Shown here piece after piece: positions 1 to 7,544 of a stretch of DNA of 64,000 bases. Positions within the stretch are counted from its first letter, which is position 1; each line of letters begins with the position of its first letter. The notes below the pieces were generated by a model. It saw nothing but the letters and a program-made list of their open reading frames with translations. It was not told where the DNA came from and did no database searches. The position numbers were made by a program, and so were the translations under genes. This stretch comes from Candidatus Latescibacterota bacterium (GTDB taxonomy: Bacteria; Latescibacterota; MWCZ01): NCBI GenBank assembly GCA_022706085.1, contig JAKJDF010000004.1, positions 266,403 to 330,402 of the forward strand, given 5' to 3'.

Positions 1-392
1 ATCGGCGGGCCTGCGTCCATCGTCGGCACGTACAACACCGCAATTCTCAGCGTTGAATCCACGTCATACAACAGCGCCTCGTGTGTTCGGTCGCCGTTGT
101 CTATTACAGTCATGACGGGGGTTGCAGTACGCATTCCGGAGAGCACACTCGAGGCGGTGATAACGTGCCCCAGGGAATCAAGAAGGAGGCCAGTGCCCAC
201 ATTGACGATTCCGGGGGCATTCTCATCGTTCGGATTCCGGAAGGATGCCTGAACAGTCACCACGCGGGAGGCAACTCTGGAAGCGATGCCAGACACCTCG
301 CGTTCCATATCCTGGAGTACGGTGGAACCGGCGTGGTCGGCGCAGACAGCTATCGTCAACGCAGCCACCAGTTTCAATACCCGGTTTGGCAT
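1..392 (-). CDS. Trypsin/HtrA-like protein lacking catalytic His and Asp (3' end outside window)
   Basis: The first 130 residues are visible. A short hydrophobic N-terminus (about residues 5-18) could be a signal peptide. A chymotrypsin-fold core follows, with an HtrA-like GTGLLLDSLGHVITASSVL stretch at about residues 66-84. In active HtrA/trypsin proteins a His sits where Ser82 lies, and the Asp of the usual D-LAV motif is replaced by Arg116 in LRIAVLYV. Both visible members of the triad are therefore missing; the Ser lies off the edge. The ATG at 392 is 9 bases past the stop of the anti-sigma gene, so the two are likely co-transcribed. By context it may be a non-catalytic sensor or periplasmic component of the sigma/anti-sigma circuit. 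A divergent active protease with shifted residues is possible but less likely. Confidence 0.6.
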   Translation of the reverse strand, partial: MPNRVLKLVAALTIAVCADHAGSTVLQDMEREVSGIASRVASRVVTVQASFRNPNDENAPGIVNVGTGLLLDSLGHVITASSVLSGMRTATPVMTVIDNGDRTHEALLYDVDSTLRIAVLYVPTMDAGPP

Positions 393-401
393 TGCAGGAA
401 T

Positions 402-956
402 TCAGAACGTTGCGCTTACCGGCTGGACCACCTCGCGAGCCTGCGAGGGGGAAACCGGCATGACGCGAGCAGTGTCTTTCGCCGTGGATTCAATGGGCTC
501 ACCGTCAAAGGGTAGGTGTTCCAGCACGTAACGAACGGACTGGTTGTGCTGGGCCGCGTCTATTTCAGTCACAGAGTCGGACCGCCAGCCAGATCGCCCG
601 CCCGGTGGGAACGTCAGCCAGAGCACGGCAAAGCACACCGTCGCAAACGCGGTACCTACCGCTGCAGACCACACAGTCTGAGGCCTGGGGGAGAGCAGCG
701 CACGGAGACGGTTCAGCCATATGTTCTCGCGATTCATCTCCGCGAGAAGAGCCCGTCTCATCTCGAAACTGAACGTATCCGGCAGGTGTTTTCGGCCCAG
801 CTTCGACAGCCGCACGCGCACTAAGCGCATGAGTTTGAGCTTTTGAGCACACGCAGGGCACGCCTGAAGATGCTCAACGAGTCCTTGCTGCACGGTGCCG
901 GCAATCTGCCCCTCCAAGTACTCGGAGAACAGATTCTGAGACTCAGCACACGTCAT
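402..956 (-). CDS. Zinc-finger anti-sigma factor (zf-HC2 type), single-pass membrane protein
   Basis: 184 residues. The N-terminus carries the zinc-binding anti-sigma signature: His29, Cys33 and Cys36 in EHLQACPAC, with Cys3 as a likely fourth ligand. A basic linker follows, then one hydrophobic segment at about residues 103-117, and a C-terminal part of about 65 residues presumably outside the cytoplasm. In this family the zinc domain binds and silences the cognate ECF sigma factor until a signal triggers release. The gene lies 136 bp downstream of the ECF sigma gene on the same strand and is followed at once by the HtrA-like gene. This is the usual sigma/anti-sigma/output arrangement. Confidence 0.85.
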   Translation of the reverse strand: MTCAESQNLFSEYLEGQIAGTVQQGLVEHLQACPACAQKLKLMRLVRVRLSKLGRKHLPDTFSFEMRRALLAEMNRENIWLNRLRALLSPRPQTVWSAAVGTAFATVCFAVLWLTFPPGGRSGWRSDSVTEIDAAQHNQSVRYVLEHLPFDGEPIESTAKDTARVMPVSPSQAREVVQPVSATF

Positions 957-1092
957 CGGATTGCCTCCAATCGCATTGAATCAGATAAGACCTCCCGTTT
1001 ACGTTTGTAGTTCAGACAACGCCACAGGATTGCCGGTTCCGCCCGGAACCGGTTTGACCGCGGTACGAGGTCGAAACGCAGCCACACCCAGT

Positions 1093-1749
1093 CTACAGAT
1101 CAGATCCGACTGCCGCTGTTTCGTCCTCATCCTGTTTCCAGAGAGCACATGCAAGATCGCCGAGGTCCTCCTGCAGACGCAAGCGCCCCCGGTTAATCCT
1201 TGATTTCACAGTGCCCAATGGCACACCCACAATCGTGGAGATTTCGTCGTAATCCAACCCTTCAACGTCGCGTAGGATGATCGCTTCGCGGTAGTGATCG
1301 GGAAGCCGGGCGATGGCATCCTCGATCTTCGCTTCCGCCAGCAGCGTTTCGGCGTCGCCGTCGGGATTGCTGGCAACGTCGGGTAGCTCAAACGTATTGC
1401 CGTGCTCATCCTTTGAGCCGAGGGACAGGAATCGCCACCTTTTTCGGCGTCGAAGTTCGCTTTTTGCCAGGTTACCCGCGATCGTGTAGATCCACGTCGA
1501 GAACTTCGCCACCGCCTGGAACGTATCACGGTTTCGGTATGCGCGGAGGAAGGTTTCCTGGACGATGTCTTCGGCCGTCTCCTGGTCACCAACGAAACGC
1601 ACGACGAAGTTGAAAAGGCGGTCTTTGTACCGATTGACGATTACTTCAAAGGCGTTTACGCTACCGTCGAGGGATTGTGCGAGCAGTTCTTCGTCAGTCA
1701 CCATTTCGCTTTGCCCTGCAAACTGCTCCACGAAAAGCAACTCGCTCAT
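1093..1749 (-). CDS. ECF-family RNA polymerase sigma factor (RpoE-like)
   Basis: 218 residues, normal for the family. Region 2 spans about residues 36-101 with the DIVQETFLRAYRN core near 61-73. Region 4 spans about 145-195 with a helix-turn-helix (YDEISTIVGVPLGTVKSRINR) near 167-187. The start at 1749 is chosen because GAGGGG lies 7 bases upstream. The reading frame stays open further upstream, but that part has no family similarity. It would direct RNA polymerase to a small regulon and probably to its own promoter, under control of the zinc-finger anti-sigma factor encoded next. The linker between regions 2 and 4 is slightly long and acidic. Confidence 0.93.
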   Translation of the reverse strand: MSELLFVEQFAGQSEMVTDEELLAQSLDGSVNAFEVIVNRYKDRLFNFVVRFVGDQETAEDIVQETFLRAYRNRDTFQAVAKFSTWIYTIAGNLAKSELRRRKRWRFLSLGSKDEHGNTFELPDVASNPDGDAETLLAEAKIEDAIARLPDHYREAIILRDVEGLDYDEISTIVGVPLGTVKSRINRGRLRLQEDLGDLACALWKQDEDETAAVGSDL

Positions 1750-2064
1750 GCACGGACCCCTCGCTCTGGTTCGGAGAACGCTGCCAACGAATAGTAGGAC
1801 GTGCAAGGGGCATATCGGTTCCCGAGTTCTCGCGGACCTGGTAAAGGAGCAACCTTCGGCTCGGGGTCGCCCATATAAGTATACGACGAAGGCGCGTGTT
1901 CGGCGGACGCGAAACGCTTCGTCCTTTTGCTCGCGGGCGCTGCCGCCGAGGGGACCGGAAAAGCTCGGTCCGCTGTTGGTCGGCCTCTGAAACGGGTGTA
2001 TTTTTTCCAGTGGCCCGTTCGGAGAAGACTGCCAGAACAACCCCGCAGACGCAAGGAGTCCCCA
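1750..2064. other. Divergent intergenic region between sigma operon and catabolic operon
   Basis: 315 bp without a convincing gene, although frames remain open by composition. It holds a TATACT/TATAT-rich stretch near 1874-1885 that may serve the sigma gene, an inverted repeat GGACCG...CGGTCC at 1952-1971, and a possible plus-strand promoter at 1976-2004 for the alcohol dehydrogenase operon. The inverted repeat sits just upstream of that promoter and could bind a regulator. Confidence 0.4.
1976..2004 (+). promoter_or_regulatory. Possible promoter of the catabolic operon
   Basis: TTGGTC and TATTTT are separated by 17 bp, 60 bp ahead of the alcohol dehydrogenase start. The match to the sigma-70 consensus is modest (3/6 and 4/6). 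Confidence 0.3.
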
Positions 2065-3117
2065 ATGCGCGCCGTTGTGTACGGAAACGATCACAAACTC
2101 TCCATTCAGGAGATGCCGGACCCGTTATGCCCGCGGAACGGTTTGCTCGCGAAGGTTCATGCGTGCGCAATCTGCGGTTCCGACGTGAAGATGTTCAAAG
2201 CGCCTGACCCAAGAGTGAAACCACCACAGATTGTAGGGCACGAATTCGTGGGAGAGATCATGGAAGTGGGCTCCGACGCAAGAGGATTTTCGGTCGGCGA
2301 CCGGGTTGTGATGGCGACAACGCTCTCGTGTATGGCGTGCCCCGCATGCTGGGCCGGGAAAACAAATCTCTGCCCGAACGTGATGCCTGTCAGCCGGGCG
2401 TTTCCCGGCGCGTTCGCACCTTACATCGCAATCCCCTGGGAAGGTATTCGTGCCGGAAACACCGTGAAGGTGCCTTCGTCGCTCGAGGATGACGGTGCAT
2501 GTCTTGCCGAGCCTCTCTCATGTGCCGTCAACGCCCAACAACTTGCGGGCGTACGCACCGGGCAGACTGTGGTCATTGTGGGAGGTGGTCCCCTCGGGGC
2601 GCTTAACGCGGAACTTGCGAAGGCAAACGGTGCCACCCGGGTCATCGTGAGTCAACGCTCAGCGACACGGCAGGACCTGCTCCGGGAACTCGACCTGGAC
2701 GCGGTAATAGACGCCGCCAGTTGCGACCCGGTTGAAGAGGTGAAACGCCTGACAGACGGGCGCGGAGCAGATGTGGTTATGGTGACAGCCCCCGATCGGA
2801 CGGCACAGGAACGGGCTCTCGAAATGGCGTGCAAAGGGGGTATGGTCAACTTTTTCGCCGGAATGAGCAAAGACGATCCGATGGTGACAATCAACAGTCG
2901 ACTGGTACATTACAACGAGATTTCGATAACCGGAGGTTCTGATTCCACTGCGCGACACGTGGAAATTGCCGTGGCCCTGCTTGCAGCCGGACGCGTGAAC
3001 TGGAAAAGGATCGTCACGCACCGGTTCCCGTTGAGCCGTTTCTTCGATGGGATGCAGGTAATGCTGGATCGCGCGGGGCTGAAAGTAGTGATCAGACCTC
3101 AGGAGGACGCCCGCTGA
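2065..3117 (+). CDS. Zinc-dependent medium-chain alcohol/polyol dehydrogenase
   Basis: 350 residues, typical of the MDR superfamily. Catalytic zinc ligands are visible at Cys37 (CGSD) and His59-Glu60 (GHE). The structural zinc site is intact with Cys89, Cys92, Cys95 and Cys103. The nucleotide-binding glycine motif GGGPLG lies at 173-178. Such enzymes oxidise a sugar alcohol or secondary alcohol to a ketone with NAD(P)+; the substrate cannot be read from sequence. The ATG at 2065 follows AAGGAG by 6 bases; the open frame upstream is not conserved. It is the first gene of a run of six closely spaced genes (42 bp to the SDR), which suggests a role in oxidising sugars released by the sialidase-like protein and sulfatase further along. 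Confidence 0.88.
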   Translation: MRAVVYGNDHKLSIQEMPDPLCPRNGLLAKVHACAICGSDVKMFKAPDPRVKPPQIVGHEFVGEIMEVGSDARGFSVGDRVVMATTLSCMACPACWAGKTNLCPNVMPVSRAFPGAFAPYIAIPWEGIRAGNTVKVPSSLEDDGACLAEPLSCAVNAQQLAGVRTGQTVVIVGGGPLGALNAELAKANGATRVIVSQRSATRQDLLRELDLDAVIDAASCDPVEEVKRLTDGRGADVVMVTAPDRTAQERALEMACKGGMVNFFAGMSKDDPMVTINSRLVHYNEISITGGSDSTARHVEIAVALLAAGRVNWKRIVTHRFPLSRFFDGMQVMLDRAGLKVVIRPQEDAR

Positions 3118-3159
3118 CACGTAGCGGGATCCGAGCAAACCAGGAGAGGTTGACGGGAT

Positions 3160-3951
3160 ATGCGCGGAATGCTCGAAAACCGTGTGGCCCTCATTACTGG
3201 CGGCGCCCGAGGGATAGGGAAAGGTATCGCGGCGCGATTCGTTGCGGAAGGAGCCCGGGTTGCGATTGCCGACCTGAACGGGGAAGGCGCGAGGAATACT
3301 GCTGCGGAACTGCGCGCATCTTCGGAGGCCTGTCGGGCAATCGGCGTGCCTGTGGACGTGACTGCTGCCGATTCCGTTCGCCGTGCGGTAGAAGAGACCC
3401 GCACACAACTCGGAGAGGTGGAAATTCTTGTCAACAGCGCGGGATTTTCCAAAATCGCGCGAATCGAGGATACTACGGAGGAGATCTGGGATCGCACACT
3501 CGCGATAAACCTGAAGGGCGTGTTCCTCATGTGCCGTGAGGTCGTCCCGGCGATGAAACAAAGCGGTTGGGGCCGTATCATCAATCTTTCATCACAGTCG
3601 GGGAAAAAGGGAAATAGTTCATATACTGCGTACTGCGCGTCGAAGTTCGGAGTGATCGGGTTGACGCAGGCGCTGGCGCAGGAGCTGGCGGAAGACGGGG
3701 TGACGGTGAACGCGGTCTGTCCGGGGGTGGTGTTCACCGAGATGTGGGGCCCTGAGCAAGTCGCCGACTATGCGAGGAAACGCAACATGGCACCCGAGGA
3801 CGTCAAAGAGTATCTCACGAGCAAGATACCCATGAAGCGTGCGGCGACCGTAGAGGACGTAGCGGCGGTCGCTGCGTTTCTGGCATCTGATGACGCCGCC
3901 TACCTCACGGGGCAGAGCTACAACGTCACAGGCGGCACCATTATGCACTGA
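3160..3951 (+). CDS. Short-chain dehydrogenase/reductase (SDR, classical)
   Basis: 263 residues. All classical SDR landmarks are present: the cofactor loop TGGARGIG at 13-20, NSAG at 92-95, a catalytic Ser at about 145 and the Tyr158-x3-Lys162 pair (YCASK). The C-terminal PGVVFTEM and YLTGQSYNVTGG segments are also typical. The enzyme catalyses NAD(P)-dependent oxidation or reduction of a hydroxyl group, probably on a sugar or sugar acid given its neighbours. It lies 42 bp after the alcohol dehydrogenase and 11 bp before the aldolase-like gene, so co-transcription is likely. ATG 3160 has AGGAGAGG about 12 bases upstream; ATG 3169 is an alternative start. Confidence 0.9.
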   Translation: MRGMLENRVALITGGARGIGKGIAARFVAEGARVAIADLNGEGARNTAAELRASSEACRAIGVPVDVTAADSVRRAVEETRTQLGEVEILVNSAGFSKIARIEDTTEEIWDRTLAINLKGVFLMCREVVPAMKQSGWGRIINLSSQSGKKGNSSYTAYCASKFGVIGLTQALAQELAEDGVTVNAVCPGVVFTEMWGPEQVADYARKRNMAPEDVKEYLTSKIPMKRAATVEDVAAVAAFLASDDAAYLTGQSYNVTGGTIMH

Positions 3952-3962
3952 GGGAGCGCACG

Positions 3963-5084
3963 ATGAAGAAAGTCACGGACATCCACCAGGTTGACGAATT
4001 GTTTGCGGAGGCTCGCGAAGCAGGTGTGCCTGTCCTCGCACCGAACTTCGAAAGCTTCGCCGAGCTGGTGGCCGAGTTCACCGCTGCGCAGACTATCGCG
4101 GATCGCTTCGGAATCAGACGTGTTCCCCTGATGCCTTCGCTGACCCTTTCCTATCCCGACCGGGGGAACGTGGCCGGAAGAGGGGGCGCGTACCAGGACT
4201 TTGCGGTGCCATTGAACAGGCGCTACTCACGTGATGAACTGAACAGCTTCCTTCGCCTGGGGTATCATGTTTCCAACCATGACATGGATTGCTTCGACGG
4301 GACGTCATATTTCCCTAACGTGTACGCGATTCAGACCCTCGACCACGGACAACCGGACGGGGACAAGGTCCTTCTTGAAGATCCGAAAGTGCTCGAAACG
4401 GTCGGCGTAGTCATGTACGACGTGACCGAACTACTGAAACTCCGCCCGGAGCTGCGAGAAAATCGGAAACTCGCGCTGAAAACGATGGCCGAGGCGACGG
4501 CACGCTACCGGGAGGAATTCGGCAAATACGTCCGAATTGAATCGGCCTGCGATATCCTCCCCGAGGCACCCGCAGAGGGATCTCTGCCAAATGTGGAGGA
4601 CACCCTTACGCGCCCTGAGGAAATGGAAGAGTTTCTGAGACTCTCCGGCGCGGACTTTTTCGCACCCTCGATTGGCACGGAGCACCGGGCAAAAAACCCG
4701 GAGGGAACGGAGAAGCTGTACCGGGAATCGCTTGCCAGAGAGTTGCACGAGCGCGTGGCAAAAATACCCCGGTACGCGCCGGTTGGTGGCAAGATATTCA
4801 GCCTGCACGGATCCAGTTGTCTTGACCCGTCCAACAAGAACAACGAGGGCCTGTACAGGAAACTCCATGGTATGGTAATCTTCCGGTATTACACCGGAAT
4901 GGCCAACACGATGGGCAGCGCGGTGAGACGATGGGTTGAGGACGGGGAACGCAGAGTAAGGACGAATCCCAAAGATGGTCTTCACGTGAATGCATCGAGC
5001 GGCCGGGACTGGTACGTGATTCAGCAACTTCAGCCTGAACTGATCCAAGTGATGATCAACATCGGCTACGCAGAGCTCGCGTGA
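3963..5084 (+). CDS. Class II (metal-dependent) aldolase-like TIM-barrel protein
   Basis: 373 residues, longer than most class II fructose-bisphosphate/tagatose-bisphosphate aldolases. Similarity is recognisable in the metal-binding patterns: an HD pair at 106-107, LDHG at 126-129, a GTEHRAK segment with His241 (compare GTSHG in class II aldolases) and LHGSS with His282. The usual role is retro-aldol cleavage of a phosphorylated or oxidised sugar into two three-carbon or two-/four-carbon pieces. In this operon it would follow two dehydrogenases, which fits a sugar-acid degradation route. The exact substrate is unknown, and the divergence from classical aldolases means a different lyase reaction is possible. 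Confidence 0.65.
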   Translation: MKKVTDIHQVDELFAEAREAGVPVLAPNFESFAELVAEFTAAQTIADRFGIRRVPLMPSLTLSYPDRGNVAGRGGAYQDFAVPLNRRYSRDELNSFLRLGYHVSNHDMDCFDGTSYFPNVYAIQTLDHGQPDGDKVLLEDPKVLETVGVVMYDVTELLKLRPELRENRKLALKTMAEATARYREEFGKYVRIESACDILPEAPAEGSLPNVEDTLTRPEEMEEFLRLSGADFFAPSIGTEHRAKNPEGTEKLYRESLARELHERVAKIPRYAPVGGKIFSLHGSSCLDPSNKNNEGLYRKLHGMVIFRYYTGMANTMGSAVRRWVEDGERRVRTNPKDGLHVNASSGRDWYVIQQLQPELIQVMINIGYAELA

Positions 5085-5115
5085 TACGATTCATTGCGAC
5101 AGAGGGGTAACAACG

Positions 5116-6450
5116 ATGGATCCACACGCAGTTCCGCTTGTCTGGCATCCTCCTGCCACATTCGACCCAGACGCCCCGGGCCTTGGCTTCCCAACGCTCG
5201 ATGGAGTATCCCATCGCGTAATCTTCGATCCTTCGCCGTCCAAGGCCAACGTGGACGAAGGTGGAGATGGCAAGTACGAGAGCCTGCTCCATGGCAATTT
5301 CTGCCACGGCCCGAGTTTCGTGGTGGTGGGTGACCACATAGTCGCCCGCTGGTCCAACCACACGAAGGATGAGGGTGCTCCCGGCTCGAGGACAATCGCG
5401 CGGGTCGGGAGGTTCATCGACGACGGGGACGAAATCGACTGGGGCGGATCGGAGTCGTACGTGGAACTTGCGCCGCCGCCCATACCTCCAAGGCGCAGGA
5501 AGTTCAACGTCGATCCCGTCAACCTGTGGCCCTATACGGGCGCGGGGATATCACTGGTGAATGGATCGCTTTATGCGACCGGGCTCATTCATTCGGGTGT
5601 CGGGTTCACTGACGAAGAGCAATACAGAGCAACCCGGGGACCGGTTCCGGAAACGCATTTTCGAGACGATCTCGACGTGGACGCGGGTTTCTTTTTCGAC
5701 AAGTGGGGCTACCATGGGCTCGAATGGGTGCAGCGCTGGAAAATAGTGAAGGGACGGCTTCTCCCTGATTCCCCGATGTACCGCATCAGCCCGTACGAAC
5801 CGCGTTTTGAGGTTACTCCAGGGCGGTTCAAGATCGCCTGTCCGTTGCAGGAACCGTATTGCTGCACTTTGCCCATTGAGAACGCACCGGACGCATTGCG
5901 CGAGGATGTACGCACGTTGAGGACGGAAGCGCTCATCCCAAAATGGCGCTTCACCGCAGGTGAGAAATGGATTGCGGCCGATGGCAGGCACGCACTGGCG
6001 CATCTGGCGGAGTACGTTCGCCCCGATGGCAAAAGCGTCATGGTCCGCGATAATCTGCTCAACCCGGGGCATTACTACGCCTCCCTTACCGATGAAGATG
6101 GCGCGTACCCCCCGGCGGTGGAAACCAACCTTATCGGTGGGGCAAACATCGCGGCGGGGACGTTGCCCGATGGAAGGAACTTCATCATCGGGAACAATTA
6201 CGATGATTATTACCACGCGCCCGACAGAAGCAGGAAAGACATGTATATCACGCTTTCCCGGGACGGCGTAAACTTCGACAGGACTTACCTTATCCTCCAT
6301 CTGGACAGGAAAGGCGATGGAGGAGTCTACAAGTACGGCGGCCCGCAGTACTACAAGCCTTTGATTCATAAGAATAACATGTGGGTGTTTTACAGCATCA
6401 CGAAAATGAAGATTGGTCTTACGAAGATTCCATTGAGCTCGTTCGCATAA
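5116..6450 (+). CDS. Sialidase-like (BNR) beta-propeller protein
   Basis: 444 residues with no obvious signal peptide. The C-terminal part (about 375-440) resembles sialidase-superfamily beta-propellers: an S-x-D-G-x-x-F Asp-box-like segment (SRDGVNF), then KYGGPQYYKPLIH and MWVFYSITKMKIGLTKIPL. The N-terminal half is rich in aromatic residues and Arg/Asp/Glu, as expected of a glycan-binding or hydrolysing propeller. I cannot identify a full Arg triad, so it may be a glycosidase, a lyase-like enzyme or a binding protein. The start at 5116 has AGGGG 8 bases upstream. It lies between the aldolase-like gene (31 bp) and the E1-alpha-like gene (15 bp) in one operon. The lack of a signal peptide points to cytoplasmic action on imported oligosaccharides. 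Confidence 0.55.
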   Translation: MDPHAVPLVWHPPATFDPDAPGLGFPTLDGVSHRVIFDPSPSKANVDEGGDGKYESLLHGNFCHGPSFVVVGDHIVARWSNHTKDEGAPGSRTIARVGRFIDDGDEIDWGGSESYVELAPPPIPPRRRKFNVDPVNLWPYTGAGISLVNGSLYATGLIHSGVGFTDEEQYRATRGPVPETHFRDDLDVDAGFFFDKWGYHGLEWVQRWKIVKGRLLPDSPMYRISPYEPRFEVTPGRFKIACPLQEPYCCTLPIENAPDALREDVRTLRTEALIPKWRFTAGEKWIAADGRHALAHLAEYVRPDGKSVMVRDNLLNPGHYYASLTDEDGAYPPAVETNLIGGANIAAGTLPDGRNFIIGNNYDDYYHAPDRSRKDMYITLSRDGVNFDRTYLILHLDRKGDGGVYKYGGPQYYKPLIHKNNMWVFYSITKMKIGLTKIPLSSFA

Positions 6451-6465
6451 GGATGGAGGGGGCGG

Positions 6466-7488
6466 TTGGAAGAAACCCGGCAACCAGGGAAGCACATGGC
6501 GCCCACTTTGGCACGGAACATGCCTCGGACGCTCACGCCTGATCTCGCGCTGTGGATGCTCCGCATGATTCTCACGATACGCATGTTCGAGGAGAAGATG
6601 CTGGAGTTCCTGAACGCCGGAGTGATCAAGGGGGGATCCCACCTGTACATCGGCCAGGAGGCGGTTGCGACAGGCGTCTGTGCGGCATTGCGTAACGATG
6701 ACTACATCACAAGTACCCATCGTGGTCACGGCCACGGGCTTGCAAAGGGAGGCGACCCGAAAGCCCTCATGGCGGAAATCCTCGGAAAAGCGACCGGGGT
6801 ATGTCGGGGTCGCGGCGGGAGCCTTCATCTCGCGGACCTCGACACCGGCAACCTGGGGGCCAACGGAATTGTGGGCGGGTCCCTCGGCATTGCGGCGGGA
6901 GCTGCTCTTTCGGCGAAAATGAGGAATTCCGGGCAGATCGTCGCCTGCTTCTTCGGCGATGGTGCCGTGAACACGGGAATCTTCCACGAAGCAATGAACA
7001 TGACGAAAGTGTGGGAGCTTCCGGTGCTGTTTGTGTGCGAAAACAACCTTTACGGCATGTCAGTGAGCGTTAACAGGGCGACCGGATTGACGGACCTCGC
7101 GGATCGGGCAGACGGGTACCGCATGCGGAAGGCGATCGTGGACGGACAAGACGTGTTCGCCGTGTTGGAAGCCGCCCGCCATTACGGAGAGATCGCGCGG
7201 TCTGGAGGTGGCCCTACCTTTATCGAGTGCAAAACCTACCGCTTTGGCGGGCATTCCCGTTCCGACGCACGGAAATACCGGACGCGGGAAGAGGAGCGCC
7301 AATGGCGCGAACGGGACCCGATCACAGTGTGCGCGCGGCGCGGCATTGAAGAAGGGTGGTTTGACACGGCTACCGTCGAACAAATTCGCTCCGAGGTGGC
7401 GGCAATCATTGAAGAAGCCGCCGGTTTCGCTCTGTCCAGCCCGGAACCGGACCCGCACGAACTTACCGACGATCTCTACGCCGCATAG
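6466..7488 (+). CDS. Thiamine-diphosphate E1 alpha subunit (acetoin/pyruvate dehydrogenase type), without a beta partner
   Basis: 340 residues. The TPP/Mg motif is clear: GDG at 164-166 and ENN at 192-194, with family blocks IGQEAVATG, RGHGH, GRGGSLH and GGHSRSDARKYR. Alpha subunits of 2-oxo acid or acetoin dehydrogenases need a beta subunit, and usually E2 and E3, for activity. None of these is in this operon or window: the next gene, 56 bp on, is a sulfatase. The TTG at 6466 is preferred because GGAGGG lies about 6 bases upstream; ATG 6496 with a weaker site is the alternative. It may pair with a beta subunit encoded elsewhere, or act in decarboxylation or ligation of a sugar-derived 2-keto compound without the full complex. 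Confidence 0.8.
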   Translation: MEETRQPGKHMAPTLARNMPRTLTPDLALWMLRMILTIRMFEEKMLEFLNAGVIKGGSHLYIGQEAVATGVCAALRNDDYITSTHRGHGHGLAKGGDPKALMAEILGKATGVCRGRGGSLHLADLDTGNLGANGIVGGSLGIAAGAALSAKMRNSGQIVACFFGDGAVNTGIFHEAMNMTKVWELPVLFVCENNLYGMSVSVNRATGLTDLADRADGYRMRKAIVDGQDVFAVLEAARHYGEIARSGGGPTFIECKTYRFGGHSRSDARKYRTREEERQWRERDPITVCARRGIEEGWFDTATVEQIRSEVAAIIEEAAGFALSSPEPDPHELTDDLYAA

Positions 7489-7544
7489 CGATTTGTTCCC
7501 CACAACGACAGCGTTTTCCGCACCTTACAGGGAGATCTGGATTC

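Noticed and set aside
1750-2094. Longer sigma factor beginning at 2094
   Set aside because: The extra 115 residues have no family similarity, and a good ribosome site marks the start at 1749.
5551-6987. 478-codon minus-strand open frame opposite the sialidase-like and E1-alpha genes
   Set aside because: It lies antisense to two genes with clear family motifs, has no ribosome site or recognisable domain, and long antisense frames are expected in GC-rich DNA.
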